Shown: piece by piece, positions 33,811 to 43,790 of the stretch | How positions within the stretch are numbered: position 1 is the first letter of the stretch | How the letters are laid out: each line of letters opens with the position of its first letter | Assembly: GCF_004028095.1 (NCBI RefSeq) | Contig: NZ_SBHM01000009.1 | Location: 62,001-126,000 of the forward strand | From: Paenarthrobacter ureafaciens | GTDB lineage: Bacteria; Actinomycetota; Actinomycetes; Actinomycetales; Micrococcaceae | Direction: 5' to 3' | DNA: 64,000 bases | Position numbers and translations under genes: made by a program | Notes under the pieces: generated by a model | Database searches by the model: none | Seen by the model: the letters and a program-made list of their open reading frames with translations, nothing else | What the model was told of the DNA's origin: nothing

Positions 33811-35904
33811 ATGGAATCACTTGTCTCCATCTCGGCACCGCACGTCGCCGAGACTATAGTCGAAAAATCAGTTACAGAGACATCGATCTCCTACATCCAC
33901 CACGCGGGTTTCCGCTTTGCACTCCTGACACTGAGGAACCCAGAGCGGCGCCCGGTGACCATGGGACCTGCATCCTTGGCCGTGTTCGAGGCCGTATTGC
34001 AATCCGTGGATCCGTCCCAAGTTGACGCAGTGGCAGTTACCGGCGATGGTTCGGTGTTCTGTGCCGGAGCGGATTTGAAGTCGATGACCAGGGCCACCAC
34101 CCAGCGTGATGCCGAGGACGTGGCCAAGCAGGGCCTCAAGGCCTTGGGTCGCTTGGCGGGCCTCCCCGTGCCAACCTTTGCTTTTATCAACGGCACAGCC
34201 TTGGGCGGCGGCCTGGAACTCGCCCTGCACGCGAACTACCGCACTGTTGCCGGCTCTGCCAAGGCCTTAGGATTTCCCGAGGTCCGGCTTGGCCTGGTTC
34301 CGGGCTGGGGCGGCATCCCGAAAACCATGGCTCTCCTGGGCCTTGACCTCACTGCGCGGTTGGTAGTCACGGACGCACTGGCGGCCAAGACGCTTACCGC
34401 GCAACAGGCCACCGACATCGGATTGGTCGATCGCAGGTTCCCGGAGGACGGATTCCTTGAAGCCTCGCTGGATTTCGCGGCCGCTATCCTCTCAGGAACG
34501 GATCCGTCCACGGCCCACGTTGACCGCCCCACGCAGCGGAGACCGCCTGCCGCCGTCGTCGATCTCACTGCCCTGGACACAATCCGAAGGAAGCTGGACG
34601 CGCGCCTCCACGGTGCCGCGCCCGCCCCGTACCGGGCCCTGGAGCTGATCGCGGCGGCGGCCAGTGCACCAAGAGAGACCTCCGGGCAAGATGCGGAGAT
34701 TCGCGCCTTCGGCCAGCTGTTGCTTTCCCATGAGGCCCGAGCCAGCATATATGCCTTCGACCTGACGCAATCCAAGGCAAAAAAGCCCACGGGCAGGCCG
34801 ACCGCTGATCCGCAGTTGGTTCGATCGGTCGGCGTCGTCGGTGCGGGGCTGATGGCGAGCCAACTCGCGCTCATCTTTGCGCGAAAGTTACGCGTCCCGG
34901 TGCGGATCACAGACTTGTCCCCGGAACGCATCGATTCGGCGTTGACCTGGATCGGCGCCCAAGTGGACAAGCTCGTGGACGGGAACGGCCTTTCCGCCGA
35001 CGACGCCGACGAAATCCGCGCGTTGATCACCGGCGGGACGGACAAGTCGGTTCTCGCGGACAGCGACGTGGTCATTGAGGCAGTCTTTGAGGAATTGGAG
35101 CTCAAGCGCGCTGTGCTCGCAGAACTCGAACCCCTCCTTCGTACCGATGCCTTGCTGCTGACCAACACCTCCTCGCTGTCCGTTGAGGCCATGGGTGCCA
35201 GGCTGGAACGCCCGGAGCGTCTCCTTGGCTTCCATTTCTTCAACCCCGTGGCGGTGCTGCCGCTGGTGGAAATCGTCACAACCCCGCACAATGACGAAGC
35301 GACGCTGGCCACTGGCTTTGAGCTGGCACGGCGGCTGCAAAAGACGGCCGTGCTCGTCAAGGACACCGCCGGTTTCGTGGTGAACCGACTGCTGACACGG
35401 CTTTTGGACGAAGTGCTGTCCCTGATTGACGACGGCGGCGATCCTCGCACGGTGGACCTCGCACTGGACCCGCTCGGACTTCCCATGAGGCCGCTGCAGC
35501 TTCTGCAATTCATCGGGCCATCCGTGCAACTTCATATCTGCGAGACCATGAACCGTGCGTATCCTCAACGCTTTGACGTGAGCCGTAGCCTGACCGCACT
35601 GGTGGACGCGGGGCTCCCCGGCTACTTGGACAACGACGGCGGTATCTCACCCGCCGCCGCTGCCCTCCTGCCGCCCGCCCGGCCGGTGGATCCCGGCGCG
35701 GTCCGCACCACAGTGCTGGCAGCGCTGGCCCAGGAGGTTACGGCGATGCTCGACGAGAACGTGGTGACCGGCCCTGGGCAGATCGACCTGTGCATGATCC
35801 TCGGCGCAAATTATCCCTTCCACACCGGCGGCCTGACACCGCTGCTGGACCGAGAGGCAGGCACTTCCTTCCATCCCGGACTGCGCGTCTCCGCTGTCGG
35901 ATAG
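33811..35904 (+). CDS. Enoyl-CoA hydratase / 3-hydroxyacyl-CoA dehydrogenase fusion (FadB-like)
   Basis: A 697-residue bifunctional protein. The N-terminal crotonase domain (about 30-230) has the oxyanion loop and both catalytic Glu residues (ALGGGLELAL and FPEVRLGLVPGWGG). The C-terminal dehydrogenase part has the NAD motif VGVVGAGLMASQLALIFA near residue 350 and the catalytic His in LLGFHFFNPV. It would take crotonyl-CoA to acetoacetyl-CoA. The start lies only 3 bases after the glutaryl-CoA dehydrogenase stop. The NAD loop reads GAGLMAS where GAGxMGxG is usual, a small deviation. Confidence 0.9.
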   Translation: MESLVSISAPHVAETIVEKSVTETSISYIHHAGFRFALLTLRNPERRPVTMGPASLAVFEAVLQSVDPSQVDAVAVTGDGSVFCAGADLKSMTRATTQRDAEDVAKQGLKALGRLAGLPVPTFAFINGTALGGGLELALHANYRTVAGSAKALGFPEVRLGLVPGWGGIPKTMALLGLDLTARLVVTDALAAKTLTAQQATDIGLVDRRFPEDGFLEASLDFAAAILSGTDPSTAHVDRPTQRRPPAAVVDLTALDTIRRKLDARLHGAAPAPYRALELIAAAASAPRETSGQDAEIRAFGQLLLSHEARASIYAFDLTQSKAKKPTGRPTADPQLVRSVGVVGAGLMASQLALIFARKLRVPVRITDLSPERIDSALTWIGAQVDKLVDGNGLSADDADEIRALITGGTDKSVLADSDVVIEAVFEELELKRAVLAELEPLLRTDALLLTNTSSLSVEAMGARLERPERLLGFHFFNPVAVLPLVEIVTTPHNDEATLATGFELARRLQKTAVLVKDTAGFVVNRLLTRLLDEVLSLIDDGGDPRTVDLALDPLGLPMRPLQLLQFIGPSVQLHICETMNRAYPQRFDVSRSLTALVDAGLPGYLDNDGGISPAAAALLPPARPVDPGAVRTTVLAALAQEVTAMLDENVVTGPGQIDLCMILGANYPFHTGGLTPLLDREAGTSFHPGLRVSAVG

Positions 35905-35992
35905 ACAGGGCAGCCCCAAAGTTCGCCCGGAACTGGCGGCGTCCGCCGTCGTCCGGCCCTTCCCACCCACTTTCCCGTCCAAGGAGAAGAAA

Positions 35993-37180
35993 TTGAACCC
36001 AACGGAAGATGTTGTCATCGTCGGGGCGGCCCGCACGGCGCAAGGCCGTCTGATGGGCCAGCTCGCACCGCTGTCCGCAATCGACCTCGGTGGTGCCGCA
36101 ATCGCCGCTGCACTTGACAGGGCCCAAGTCCACCCGGAGGCTGTCGACGCCGTCATCATGGGGCATGTGCTCCAAGCCGGAGCCGGGCAGAATCCTGCAC
36201 GTCAGGCTGCAGTGGCAGGAGGCATCCCGCTCAAGGCTCATGCCGTGACCGTCAACAAGGTGTGCCTATCCGGGTTGAGCGCCATTATTGATGCGAGCCG
36301 GCTGCTGCGTCTCGGGGAAGCCGCAGTCGTGGTCGCCGGAGGACAGGAATCAATGAGCAACGCCCCACATTTGCTGCAGGGGTCCCGCGCCGGGCATCTG
36401 TATGGGGACACCGCGCTGATCGACTCAGCTGCCCACGACGGGTTGACCGATGCTTTTGACCACGAGGCGATGGGCCTGGCAACCGACCGCGCCAACGATT
36501 CCCTCGGAATAGCCCGGGTCGAGCAGGACAAGGCCGCGGCCGACTCTCACCGGCGAGCCGCGGCCGCGCAGGTCGCCGGACAATTGGAGGAGGAGATTGT
36601 CCCGATCAAGGTGCCGCAGCGTCGTGGGCAGACCGTTCTGGCCGACAAAGACGAAGGTGTACGCCCGGACAGTGACGAAGAGTCGCTCGGCAGGCTCAGG
36701 CCGGCGTTTTCCCCCAAGGGCACCGTCACCGCCGGCAATGCTTCCCCGCTCAATGACGGCGCCGCCGCCGTGGTCCTCACAACGCGGGCCTATGCCGACG
36801 CCCACAGTCTGAGGATCATGGCAGTACTTGGCGCTCCGGGTCAGACCGCCGGCCCGGACACCTCGCTGCCGGACAAACCAGCCCGTGCCATCTCAAAGGC
36901 GCTGGAGACGGGAGGCTGGAGCGTGGAAGATTTGGATTTCGTGGAGATCAATGAGGCGTTCGCCTCAGTGGCCCTGCATTCGGCCGCGCAGCTCGGGATC
37001 GGCATGGACAAGGTCAATATTCACGGCGGAGCGATCGCCCTTGGACATCCCATTGGTGCATCCGGTGCCCGGGTGGTGGTTTCCGCAGCGTACGAGCTCC
37101 AGCGTCGCGGCACTGGCAAGGCAGCAGTCGCCCTCTGCGGAGGCGGGGGCCAAGGAGAAGCACTCCTTCTGTCACGTTGA
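35993..37180 (+). CDS. Acetyl-CoA acetyltransferase (thiolase)
   Basis: A 395-residue thiolase with all active-site elements: nucleophile Cys in VNKVCLSGLSA, HGGAIALGHPIGASGAR with the catalytic His, and CGGGGQGEA with the second Cys. It would cleave acetoacetyl-CoA to two acetyl-CoA, completing the glutarate route. TTG at 35993 is the likely start because AAGGAGA lies 6 bases upstream and homology begins at once. Last gene of the plus-strand operon; its end is 8 bases from the convergent glutamate dehydrogenase gene, with no visible terminator. Confidence 0.92.
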   Translation: MNPTEDVVIVGAARTAQGRLMGQLAPLSAIDLGGAAIAAALDRAQVHPEAVDAVIMGHVLQAGAGQNPARQAAVAGGIPLKAHAVTVNKVCLSGLSAIIDASRLLRLGEAAVVVAGGQESMSNAPHLLQGSRAGHLYGDTALIDSAAHDGLTDAFDHEAMGLATDRANDSLGIARVEQDKAAADSHRRAAAAQVAGQLEEEIVPIKVPQRRGQTVLADKDEGVRPDSDEESLGRLRPAFSPKGTVTAGNASPLNDGAAAVVLTTRAYADAHSLRIMAVLGAPGQTAGPDTSLPDKPARAISKALETGGWSVEDLDFVEINEAFASVALHSAAQLGIGMDKVNIHGGAIALGHPIGASGARVVVSAAYELQRRGTGKAAVALCGGGGQGEALLLSR

Positions 37181-37188
37181 CCCACCCC

Positions 37189-40100
37189 TCACCGCCGGAC
37201 GATGGTCCGCAGTAGTTTGAGGGCCACAGAGACGGAATCGAGGTCTACTTTCCCGGGTATTGTGACCTCCGCGATAGTGTCCTTTATACGGCCCAGTTGC
37301 TCCTTGTGCGCGCGCTCCCACACGGCAATGCGCTCCATCGTTTCGACACGTGCCCCATTGGGGCTGCTCTGCAAGACAGACAGGGTGATGTCGGCCACGG
37401 CGGAGTACACGTCGTCACGCAATGCGGCCCGGGACAAGGCCTCCCAGCGGTTTTGCCGGGGAAGGTCGGTGATGCGCAGCAGCAGATCCAGCGCATCGAT
37501 TCGATGAAAGACCGCGTAATACAAGTCGGCGATCGTCGTAGAGGGTTCAGCCACCTTCTCGGACAGAAGTGAGATGTCAAGCAGTCCAAAGCCTTCAAGC
37601 AGATCGGAGGCGCGCTTCGCCAGCTCTTGCGGCATCCCGACTTCATTCCAACGCGCCAGTCGCTCCTCGCTGTGGTCACGATCTGAGCCCCGCAGAAAAT
37701 CCCGGGTCTTTGTCAGTAGCAGCTCAAACGTCGGCGCAATCCTGCCGAAGGCTTGAGCGACAGGCTGGTCCCGGTGGTCGTGAGTGACGTACCACCGAGT
37801 TGCGCGGTCCAGGGCCCTGCGCATATACAATGCCACTTCTGCCGCGTACTCTCCGGGAAAATCCGGTGGGAGTGCCGACAACCTGTCCATTATCCAGGGC
37901 AGGTTGTAGGCCTCCCGCATCACGACAAAAGCCCTGGCAATTGCAGCCGCCGAAGCGTTCGTTTCTTCGATGGCACGGAAGGCGAACGTGATTCCTCCGA
38001 GGTTGATCATGTCGTTGGCCAGCACGGTGCAGATGATCTGTCGGCGCAAGGGGTGTTCATCCAGTTCGGAATCAAAGCGCTCCGACAACTGGCGCGGAAA
38101 GTAGTCATGGAGCGTTCGCCTGAACCACGGGTCGTCGGTGAGGTCGCTGGCATTGAGTTCCCTGGCCAGCTCGATTTTTGCGTGGGCGGCAAGCACGGAG
38201 AGCTCTGGCGCAGTCAGCCCCAAGCCCGACAGCAGCCGGCCGTGGAGTTGCTCTGTGCTCGGAAGCCCATCGAGGCCGCGGTCCAACTCCGTGGCGTGCT
38301 CGAGCCAGTCCATCATCCGTTCAAAGCCGGGGCTCAGTTCCAGCACGAGGTGCCGGTCATTGAAAAGCAGGACGTTCTGGTTCACGTTGTTGGCCAGGAC
38401 CAATCGGGCAACTTCGCTCATCATGGAATGCAGGAAAGCTGCCCGTTCTGGCGCCGGCATCTTTCCTGCCGCGATTACGCGGTCCACCAATATCTTGATG
38501 TTGACTTCGTGATCCGAGCAGTCCACGCCGGCGGAGTTGTCCATGGCATCGGAGTTTAGAAGGACCCCCGTGAGAGCTGCCTCAATGCGTCCGCGCTGGG
38601 TGATGCCCAGATTCCCGCCCTCGGCCACTACCCGCGCCCTCAGTTCGTTGCCATTAACTCTGAGGGCATCATTGGCCTTATCGCCCACCTCCATATTGCT
38701 TTCATCGACTGCTTTTACATAGGTGCCAATGCCTCCGTTGTAGAGAAGGTCCACGGGTGCCCGGAGAATGGCCTGAATGAGGACATGAGGCGGTAGCGAA
38801 GCCGTTCCCGGCCTCAGGCCGAGCGATATCCGGACCTCGTCGGTGATTTCGATCTCCTTTGCACTTCGAGAATGGATGCCACCTCCCGGGCTGATGAGGG
38901 ATGGATCGTAGTCCGCCCACGAAGAGCGGGGGAGAAGGAAGAGACGTTGGCGTTCCGCGAAGGTCCGTTCTGTGTCAGGGGATGGGTCGAGGAAGATGTG
39001 CCGATGATCAAACGCTGCCAAAAGACGGATGTGCGGCGAGAGCAGCAAAGCGTTGCCGAACACGTCACCGCTCATGTCACCGATACCCACGACCGTGAAG
39101 TCCTTGCTTTGTGGATCCATTCCCAGTTCGTTGAAATGGTGCTTCACGGATTCCCATGCACCGCGGGCCGTGATGCCCATCTGCTTGTGGTCGTATCCCA
39201 CCGACCCGCCGGAAGCGAATGCATCGCCGAGCCAGAAGCCGTACTCCTGCGCCACTGCGTTTGCGGCGTCGGAAAAGGACGCTGTTCCTTTGTCCGCTGC
39301 CACAACAAGGTAGTAGTCGTCACCATCGTGCCGGACTACGCCCACTGGTGGGAGCACCTCTGTTCCGCTGGAGGTGGAGACCAAATTGTCCGTGAGGTCC
39401 AATAGACCCCTGATGAAGATTCGGTAGCATTCCAAGCCCTCGGCCAACCACGCTTCCCGGCCCGAGGCCGGGTCCGGTGGTTGCTTCGGGTAGAAACCTC
39501 CTTTGGCTCCGGCCGGGACAATAATGGAGTTCTTTGCTTCTTGTGCTTTGGCCAAGCCCAAGACCTCGGTTCGGAAATCCTCCCTCCGGTCGGACCAGCG
39601 CAGACCCCCACGGGCAAGGGCTCCGAAACGGAGGTGGACCCCTTCAACTCGTGGAGAGTACACCCAGATCTCGTATTTCGGTCGCGGTAACGGGACACTG
39701 GAGATCACTGTTGGATCCAGCTTGAAGCTCAGATGTGGCCTGTTCAGGAAGTAGTTGGTACGGAGCGTTGCTTCTACGAGTTCCATGAAAGTGCGAAAGA
39801 TACGATCGGACTCGAGCGCAGGGATCTCGTCGATCGCGGTCTGCAACTCATTCTTCGCCGCCTCCGTGCCAGTGAAACGATCGGACCCGTCCAACCTTGG
39901 ACCGAACTTGGCCTCAAATAGCGACAGCAGCGCGTGAGTAGCCCGCGCGTTTTCAGTCAGGGTGTCCACGATGAACTCGTAGGAGCTCGTCGTCCCCAAC
40001 TGCTGGAGGTACTTTGCATAACTTCGCAGAATCGACGTCTGCCGCCAGTGAATCCCCTCCCGGATGACGAGCGCCTCGAATCGGTCTGATTCAATGTCAC

Positions 40101-42024
40101 CCCGTACCGCAGCCGAGAACGCGTCCCCAAGCAGTTCCCTGCTTGCCTCCGGGTCAACGCCCTGCGGGTACTTGATACCGAGGTCATATAGAAACAGTGG
40201 CTGGCTGTCGCCTGGACGCAGTTCGAAGGACAGCTGGTCCAGCACTTCCAGCCCGAGGTTGTGCAGGAAAGGCAGGATCTGGGTGAGGCTCCGAGGGACA
40301 GCCAGATAAAGGCGGAGCCTGGCGTCCTCCTTTTGCGCGAGGGAGGCACCGCTTTTTTCGACGTAGACCTTCAGCGGGGGCTCCCCACTTTGACTGGCGC
40401 CTGAGCCTGAACCAAGCGACTCGATATTGAGAATGTCCCGGAGTGCAACGTCCGCCTGATAAACCGCACGATAGCTCGCTGGAAACGCGTTCGACCACAG
40501 GTCCGATATCCGCGCGGCCTTGTCCGGAGGGATGCGGTCACGAATCACGGCGTATAGTGCGTCCGACCAAGATCCCATGGCTGTGATGAGGTTCCGCTCA
40601 AGTTCGAAGGGATCAAGGGGGCCATTACTGTATGCCGGGCTATTTTGCGTGGACCTGCTTAGGGGGATTCTGAAGAAAACGCGTGCCATAGGGGACTCGG
40701 TCAGAACGGGAGTGACGTCCAGGAACTCCACTCCTAACGCCTGCCCGAGTACCTGCTCCATTCGAAGCCTTGCTGCCGTGTTGTATCGATTTCGGGGGAA
40801 CAGAACCAGCGCCGACACAAATTGGCCAAAACTGTCTGGTTGGAGGAACACACGTATCGCCAGCAGCCCCTCGGCATGCAGTATCTCTCCCGCTAGCCGT
40901 GCGAGTTCGCTTGCTTCAAGATAAAAGAGTTCATTCCGGGGAAAGGATTCCAAAAGGGCCGTTACGTCCTTATGCCGGTAAGACCGGGGTGCAAGTCCAA
41001 CGTATTTGGAGACGGCTTGCACCTTGTCGCGAAGTACCGGAATGGTCTGAATCGGTTGATGGGCCGCACTGGGCGTGAAAAACCCCACGAACCGCCGTTC
41101 TCCGGAGACCCTTCCGCCCTCGTCGAATGCATCGAGGCACAATTCGTCCAGATAAGATGTCCGCAGGATTGTGGACCGAATCTCAGAAGTCACAACTGTC
41201 AGAGTCTGGTGTCGACTACCTCGGTATAGTCGTTGCTCCTGCCCGGCAGTGGTCAACGATGGCGGCCTCAGCAGCCCCAGCGAGGAACCCTGCCGCTCAG
41301 TGAGCAGCTCCTGGCCACCCGCCGTCGTAAGTTCATATTCGGCGTACCCGAGAAACAAAAAATTGCCTGCCTCGAACCATCGGAGCACCTGGCTGAGTTG
41401 ATCCGTTGACGGATCAACGGCCCGCCGAAAATTATCCACCGTGGCGACAGCCTCTGTGAATTTACCTTGAATGGCCGCGGAGTCGTCGGCGACAACTCGT
41501 ACATCGTCCAAGACCTTTAGCAGGCGTTCCGTGAGCACGTTCGCGGCCGCACGATCGGCCAGTCTTCCGATTTCTACGGCCACCCAAGTCTCAGACCTTC
41601 CTCCGACGGAAGGCACTGATTCTTCCGGAAATCCTTCTCTGCGCCTGCCGGGGCGGATCTCCAAGAGCACGTGAGTATCAGGATCACGCAGCACGGAGAA
41701 GACCGGGTGGACAAGTAATCGGATGAATGCGTCTTCACGTGCGAGCGCCTCCGCTATGGAGTGAACCAGATAGGGCAAATCGTCGGCAACCACTGCAATG
41801 ACGCTCGCGTCCGGCTCGTTGTGAATGCTGACCAAACTCTGACCCGGTCGCCGAGTGGACGCCGCCGCGAAATGGCCTGCCGCCCGGGAACGGAGGGTTT
41901 CGAGGTTGTACCCCTTTAGATCCTCGGTGGGGACTTGCGCGTAGTAGGCGGCAAAGAAAGGCTCGTCCGGCGTGATTCCGTGCGATGAGGCAATGGGCTC
42001 CGCGGGGCCTGGTTTGGGTGACAT
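37189..42024 (-). CDS. gdhB: NAD-specific glutamate dehydrogenase, large (~180 kDa) type
   Basis: A 1611-residue protein of the bacterial NAD-GDH family, which interconverts glutamate and 2-oxoglutarate with NAD. N-terminal ACT-like regulatory repeats precede the catalytic core near residues 750-1150, where RGGLRWSDRREDFRTEVLGL and GAKGGFYPK (substrate-binding Lys) and FTVVGIGDMSGDVFGN (dinucleotide loop) are seen. The length is typical. ATG 42024 is the first Met before conserved sequence. It is a housekeeping-type gene converging on the glutarate operon and not obviously part of the LacI regulon. Confidence 0.95.
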   Translation of the reverse strand: MSPKPGPAEPIASSHGITPDEPFFAAYYAQVPTEDLKGYNLETLRSRAAGHFAAASTRRPGQSLVSIHNEPDASVIAVVADDLPYLVHSIAEALAREDAFIRLLVHPVFSVLRDPDTHVLLEIRPGRRREGFPEESVPSVGGRSETWVAVEIGRLADRAAANVLTERLLKVLDDVRVVADDSAAIQGKFTEAVATVDNFRRAVDPSTDQLSQVLRWFEAGNFLFLGYAEYELTTAGGQELLTERQGSSLGLLRPPSLTTAGQEQRLYRGSRHQTLTVVTSEIRSTILRTSYLDELCLDAFDEGGRVSGERRFVGFFTPSAAHQPIQTIPVLRDKVQAVSKYVGLAPRSYRHKDVTALLESFPRNELFYLEASELARLAGEILHAEGLLAIRVFLQPDSFGQFVSALVLFPRNRYNTAARLRMEQVLGQALGVEFLDVTPVLTESPMARVFFRIPLSRSTQNSPAYSNGPLDPFELERNLITAMGSWSDALYAVIRDRIPPDKAARISDLWSNAFPASYRAVYQADVALRDILNIESLGSGSGASQSGEPPLKVYVEKSGASLAQKEDARLRLYLAVPRSLTQILPFLHNLGLEVLDQLSFELRPGDSQPLFLYDLGIKYPQGVDPEASRELLGDAFSAAVRGDIESDRFEALVIREGIHWRQTSILRSYAKYLQQLGTTSSYEFIVDTLTENARATHALLSLFEAKFGPRLDGSDRFTGTEAAKNELQTAIDEIPALESDRIFRTFMELVEATLRTNYFLNRPHLSFKLDPTVISSVPLPRPKYEIWVYSPRVEGVHLRFGALARGGLRWSDRREDFRTEVLGLAKAQEAKNSIIVPAGAKGGFYPKQPPDPASGREAWLAEGLECYRIFIRGLLDLTDNLVSTSSGTEVLPPVGVVRHDGDDYYLVVAADKGTASFSDAANAVAQEYGFWLGDAFASGGSVGYDHKQMGITARGAWESVKHHFNELGMDPQSKDFTVVGIGDMSGDVFGNALLLSPHIRLLAAFDHRHIFLDPSPDTERTFAERQRLFLLPRSSWADYDPSLISPGGGIHSRSAKEIEITDEVRISLGLRPGTASLPPHVLIQAILRAPVDLLYNGGIGTYVKAVDESNMEVGDKANDALRVNGNELRARVVAEGGNLGITQRGRIEAALTGVLLNSDAMDNSAGVDCSDHEVNIKILVDRVIAAGKMPAPERAAFLHSMMSEVARLVLANNVNQNVLLFNDRHLVLELSPGFERMMDWLEHATELDRGLDGLPSTEQLHGRLLSGLGLTAPELSVLAAHAKIELARELNASDLTDDPWFRRTLHDYFPRQLSERFDSELDEHPLRRQIICTVLANDMINLGGITFAFRAIEETNASAAAIARAFVVMREAYNLPWIMDRLSALPPDFPGEYAAEVALYMRRALDRATRWYVTHDHRDQPVAQAFGRIAPTFELLLTKTRDFLRGSDRDHSEERLARWNEVGMPQELAKRASDLLEGFGLLDISLLSEKVAEPSTTIADLYYAVFHRIDALDLLLRITDLPRQNRWEALSRAALRDDVYSAVADITLSVLQSSPNGARVETMERIAVWERAHKEQLGRIKDTIAEVTIPGKVDLDSVSVALKLLRTIVRR

Positions 42025-42553
42025 GCCTATGCGCCTCCACTGCGCCGGGGATAGTCGCAGACTGCGATTAGACTTCGCGTCGCCGCGTACATCTCATCAT
42101 CGCCGTCGATTGAGGGCACGTCCAGAGAACCTGCACTTCGCCAGACGGATCCCTCAGGTGCGGAACAGCGTCGAGAGTGCGTGCAAGTGTCCATTTCAGG
42201 CATGCACCATCTGGGGGCGTCAGGGCTACACCGACGCACGTGTCCAGGCTCTCCTGGAGCCTACGCCTATTCTCCACGGAGTAGGGGACGGCAGAGGTCG
42301 GGTTCGGATGCCCTCAACATTCTCCGGCTTTTCAGGGTCGGGGACAGGCAAGCACCTGCCGGACATGAATGACCTGCATAATTACCCCACCCGACGCCTT
42401 GCGGCCGCGCTCGGCCCGGAGCCGGACCTCATCCAAACGCCGCGACTCATAGACCGTGAAACGTTGCATTAGAAGCCGGGAACCACGGCCGCAAGAACTG
42501 TAATGGCAAGCGGAGACAAGCCGGGAACCCAATATCCGGCACTACTGACCGGG

Positions 42554-42739
42554 TTAAGACTCCGATGAGGCTACGTCACTCGGAAATCGAACTGCCAGAA
42601 TCGCCCGCGACAAGGTAACGGCTCGGTCCGCCATCTTCTCGAGTTCAACGTCGTCGCAGTCGACCGGCGTCCATCGGGTAGCGCCTTCCAGTAAAGTCAC
42701 CACCACCCGGACGCGTTCCGTAGGCTCGGGCAGCCTATG
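42554..42739 (-). pseudogene. Possible C-terminal gene remnant
   Basis: A minus-strand frame closed by TGA upstream and TAA at 42554 reads PTERVRVVVTLLEGATRW, then VELEKMADRAVTLSRAILAV and ends VASSES. The amphipathic, protein-like composition contrasts with the surroundings, but no good start or ribosome binding site is seen, so it is probably the tail of a lost gene. Confidence 0.3.
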
Positions 42740-43169
42740 TCACGGGCCGCGGGCATGTGGTCGGTGAGGCGTGCAAAGCCGGCGCGTTCACGACTGACTT
42801 CCTCGTGCGTTCTTGACTGCTATTGAAGGGCCCGTCTTGCTGGGGGCTTCATCCGTCCATGGGCGATTGACATGTACTGCGCCATGACTGGATACCCCCG
42901 ACCTCGGGGTTCGGGCGCGGCGATGCCATTGGTCCTGCGAGCGACCCGGATGCAACGAATCTATTGAGCTGGAGCGCGCAGTCGTACGGGTTGGTTGAAT
43001 GCGGTCGAGGTCGAGGCTCGAAGGAGTCCACAGGGTTGCATGCAATCGCTTTAGCCCTTCGCCAACCCGTCGGAGCAGGCGCGAATCGGGGGAGTGGAGG
43101 ATTCGAACATATGCGCCGTTATCGGTTTTGCTTCCCTCGGTGGAGGATGTCTTTATCGCGGCCCGCTAG

Positions 43170-43186
43170 GGTACCGTTTTGGTACC
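43170..43186. promoter_or_regulatory. Paired GGTACC operator in front of the RHH antitoxin gene
   Basis: GGTACC at 43170-43175 and again at 43181-43186, 11 bases apart (about one helical turn), directly before the ATG. Repeated half-sites at this spacing are typical for ribbon-helix-helix autorepressors. Confidence 0.55.
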
Positions 43187-43402
43187 ATGGGTTTCATGGC
43201 TATGAATCTCCGAGTCCCTGAGGACCTTGATCGACGGCTGGAAAAGTTGGCTGCCGAGGAACACACGTCCAAGTCCGCACTTCTATTGCAGGGGGCCGAG
43301 TTGGTTCTGCAGCGGCACACGCGCCGGCGTGAAATTAGTGAGGGCCTTGATTTTGTGATGAGTCATGATGCTGAGCTGCTGACGCGCCTTGAGGACGCGT
43401 GA
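43187..43402 (+). CDS. Ribbon-helix-helix antitoxin of a Doc-type module
   Basis: A 71-residue CopG-like protein. MNLRVPEDLDRRLEKLAAEEHTSKS is the ribbon-helix-helix DNA-binding part; the C-terminal FVMSHDAELLTRLEDA region would bind the toxin. Three close Met codons (1, 4, 6) make the exact start uncertain. It is followed by a Doc toxin gene with a 4-base overlap. A decayed second copy of this gene is found at 60925-61092. Confidence 0.8.
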   Translation: MGFMAMNLRVPEDLDRRLEKLAAEEHTSKSALLLQGAELVLQRHTRRREISEGLDFVMSHDAELLTRLEDA

Positions 43403-43767
43403 CGGCTTACCTTGACATTGAGGATGCGCTTCAAGTTATTGATCGCTACGGCTTCCATATCCGCGACGTCGGCTTGTTGGCGTCGGCATTGGCTAGGCCC
43501 GCGACAACGGTCATGGGGGCTGAAGCTTATCCGGAACTAGCGATGAAGGCGGCTGCCTTACTTGAGTCGGTCGCGAGGTTCCATCCACTCCTTGATGGGA
43601 ACAAGCGGACTGCTTGGACGCTCATGGTGCTGTTGTTGTGGATCAACGGCTACCGTCATGACTTCTCAACTGACGAGGGCTTCGGACTGGTCGTCGGGGT
43701 CGCCGCTGGGGACGTTGAACTACGGGACTCGGCCGCTGTGATCTCGAATCATTTGGTGCCGCGTTAA
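43399..43767 (+). CDS. doc: Doc (death on curing)-family toxin
   Basis: A 122-residue Fic/Doc-fold protein. The active-site loop HPLLDGNKRTAW (His62, Asp66, Lys69, Arg70) is the Doc form of the Fic motif, used to transfer phosphate to elongation factor Tu in the studied P1 toxin. GTG start, overlapping the antitoxin stop. The gene ends 23 bases before the second copy of the 198-bp repeat. Confidence 0.88.
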   Translation: MTAYLDIEDALQVIDRYGFHIRDVGLLASALARPATTVMGAEAYPELAMKAAALLESVARFHPLLDGNKRTAWTLMVLLLWINGYRHDFSTDEGFGLVVGVAAGDVELRDSAAVISNHLVPR

Positions 43768-43790
43768 CTCGGCTTTTCCCCTAAGAGGAA

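Larger units (their letters stand above)
42025..43186. other. Long intergenic stretch, mostly without genes
   Basis: Apart from a short remnant at 42554-42739, no convincing gene is visible. Frames on both strands are short and unconserved. The first part probably carries the glutamate dehydrogenase promoter and the last part the antitoxin promoter. Confidence 0.5.

Noticed and set aside
34236..35513. 425-codon minus-strand frame
   Set aside because: Antisense shadow of the hydratase/dehydrogenase fusion; Ser/Arg-rich translation without motifs.
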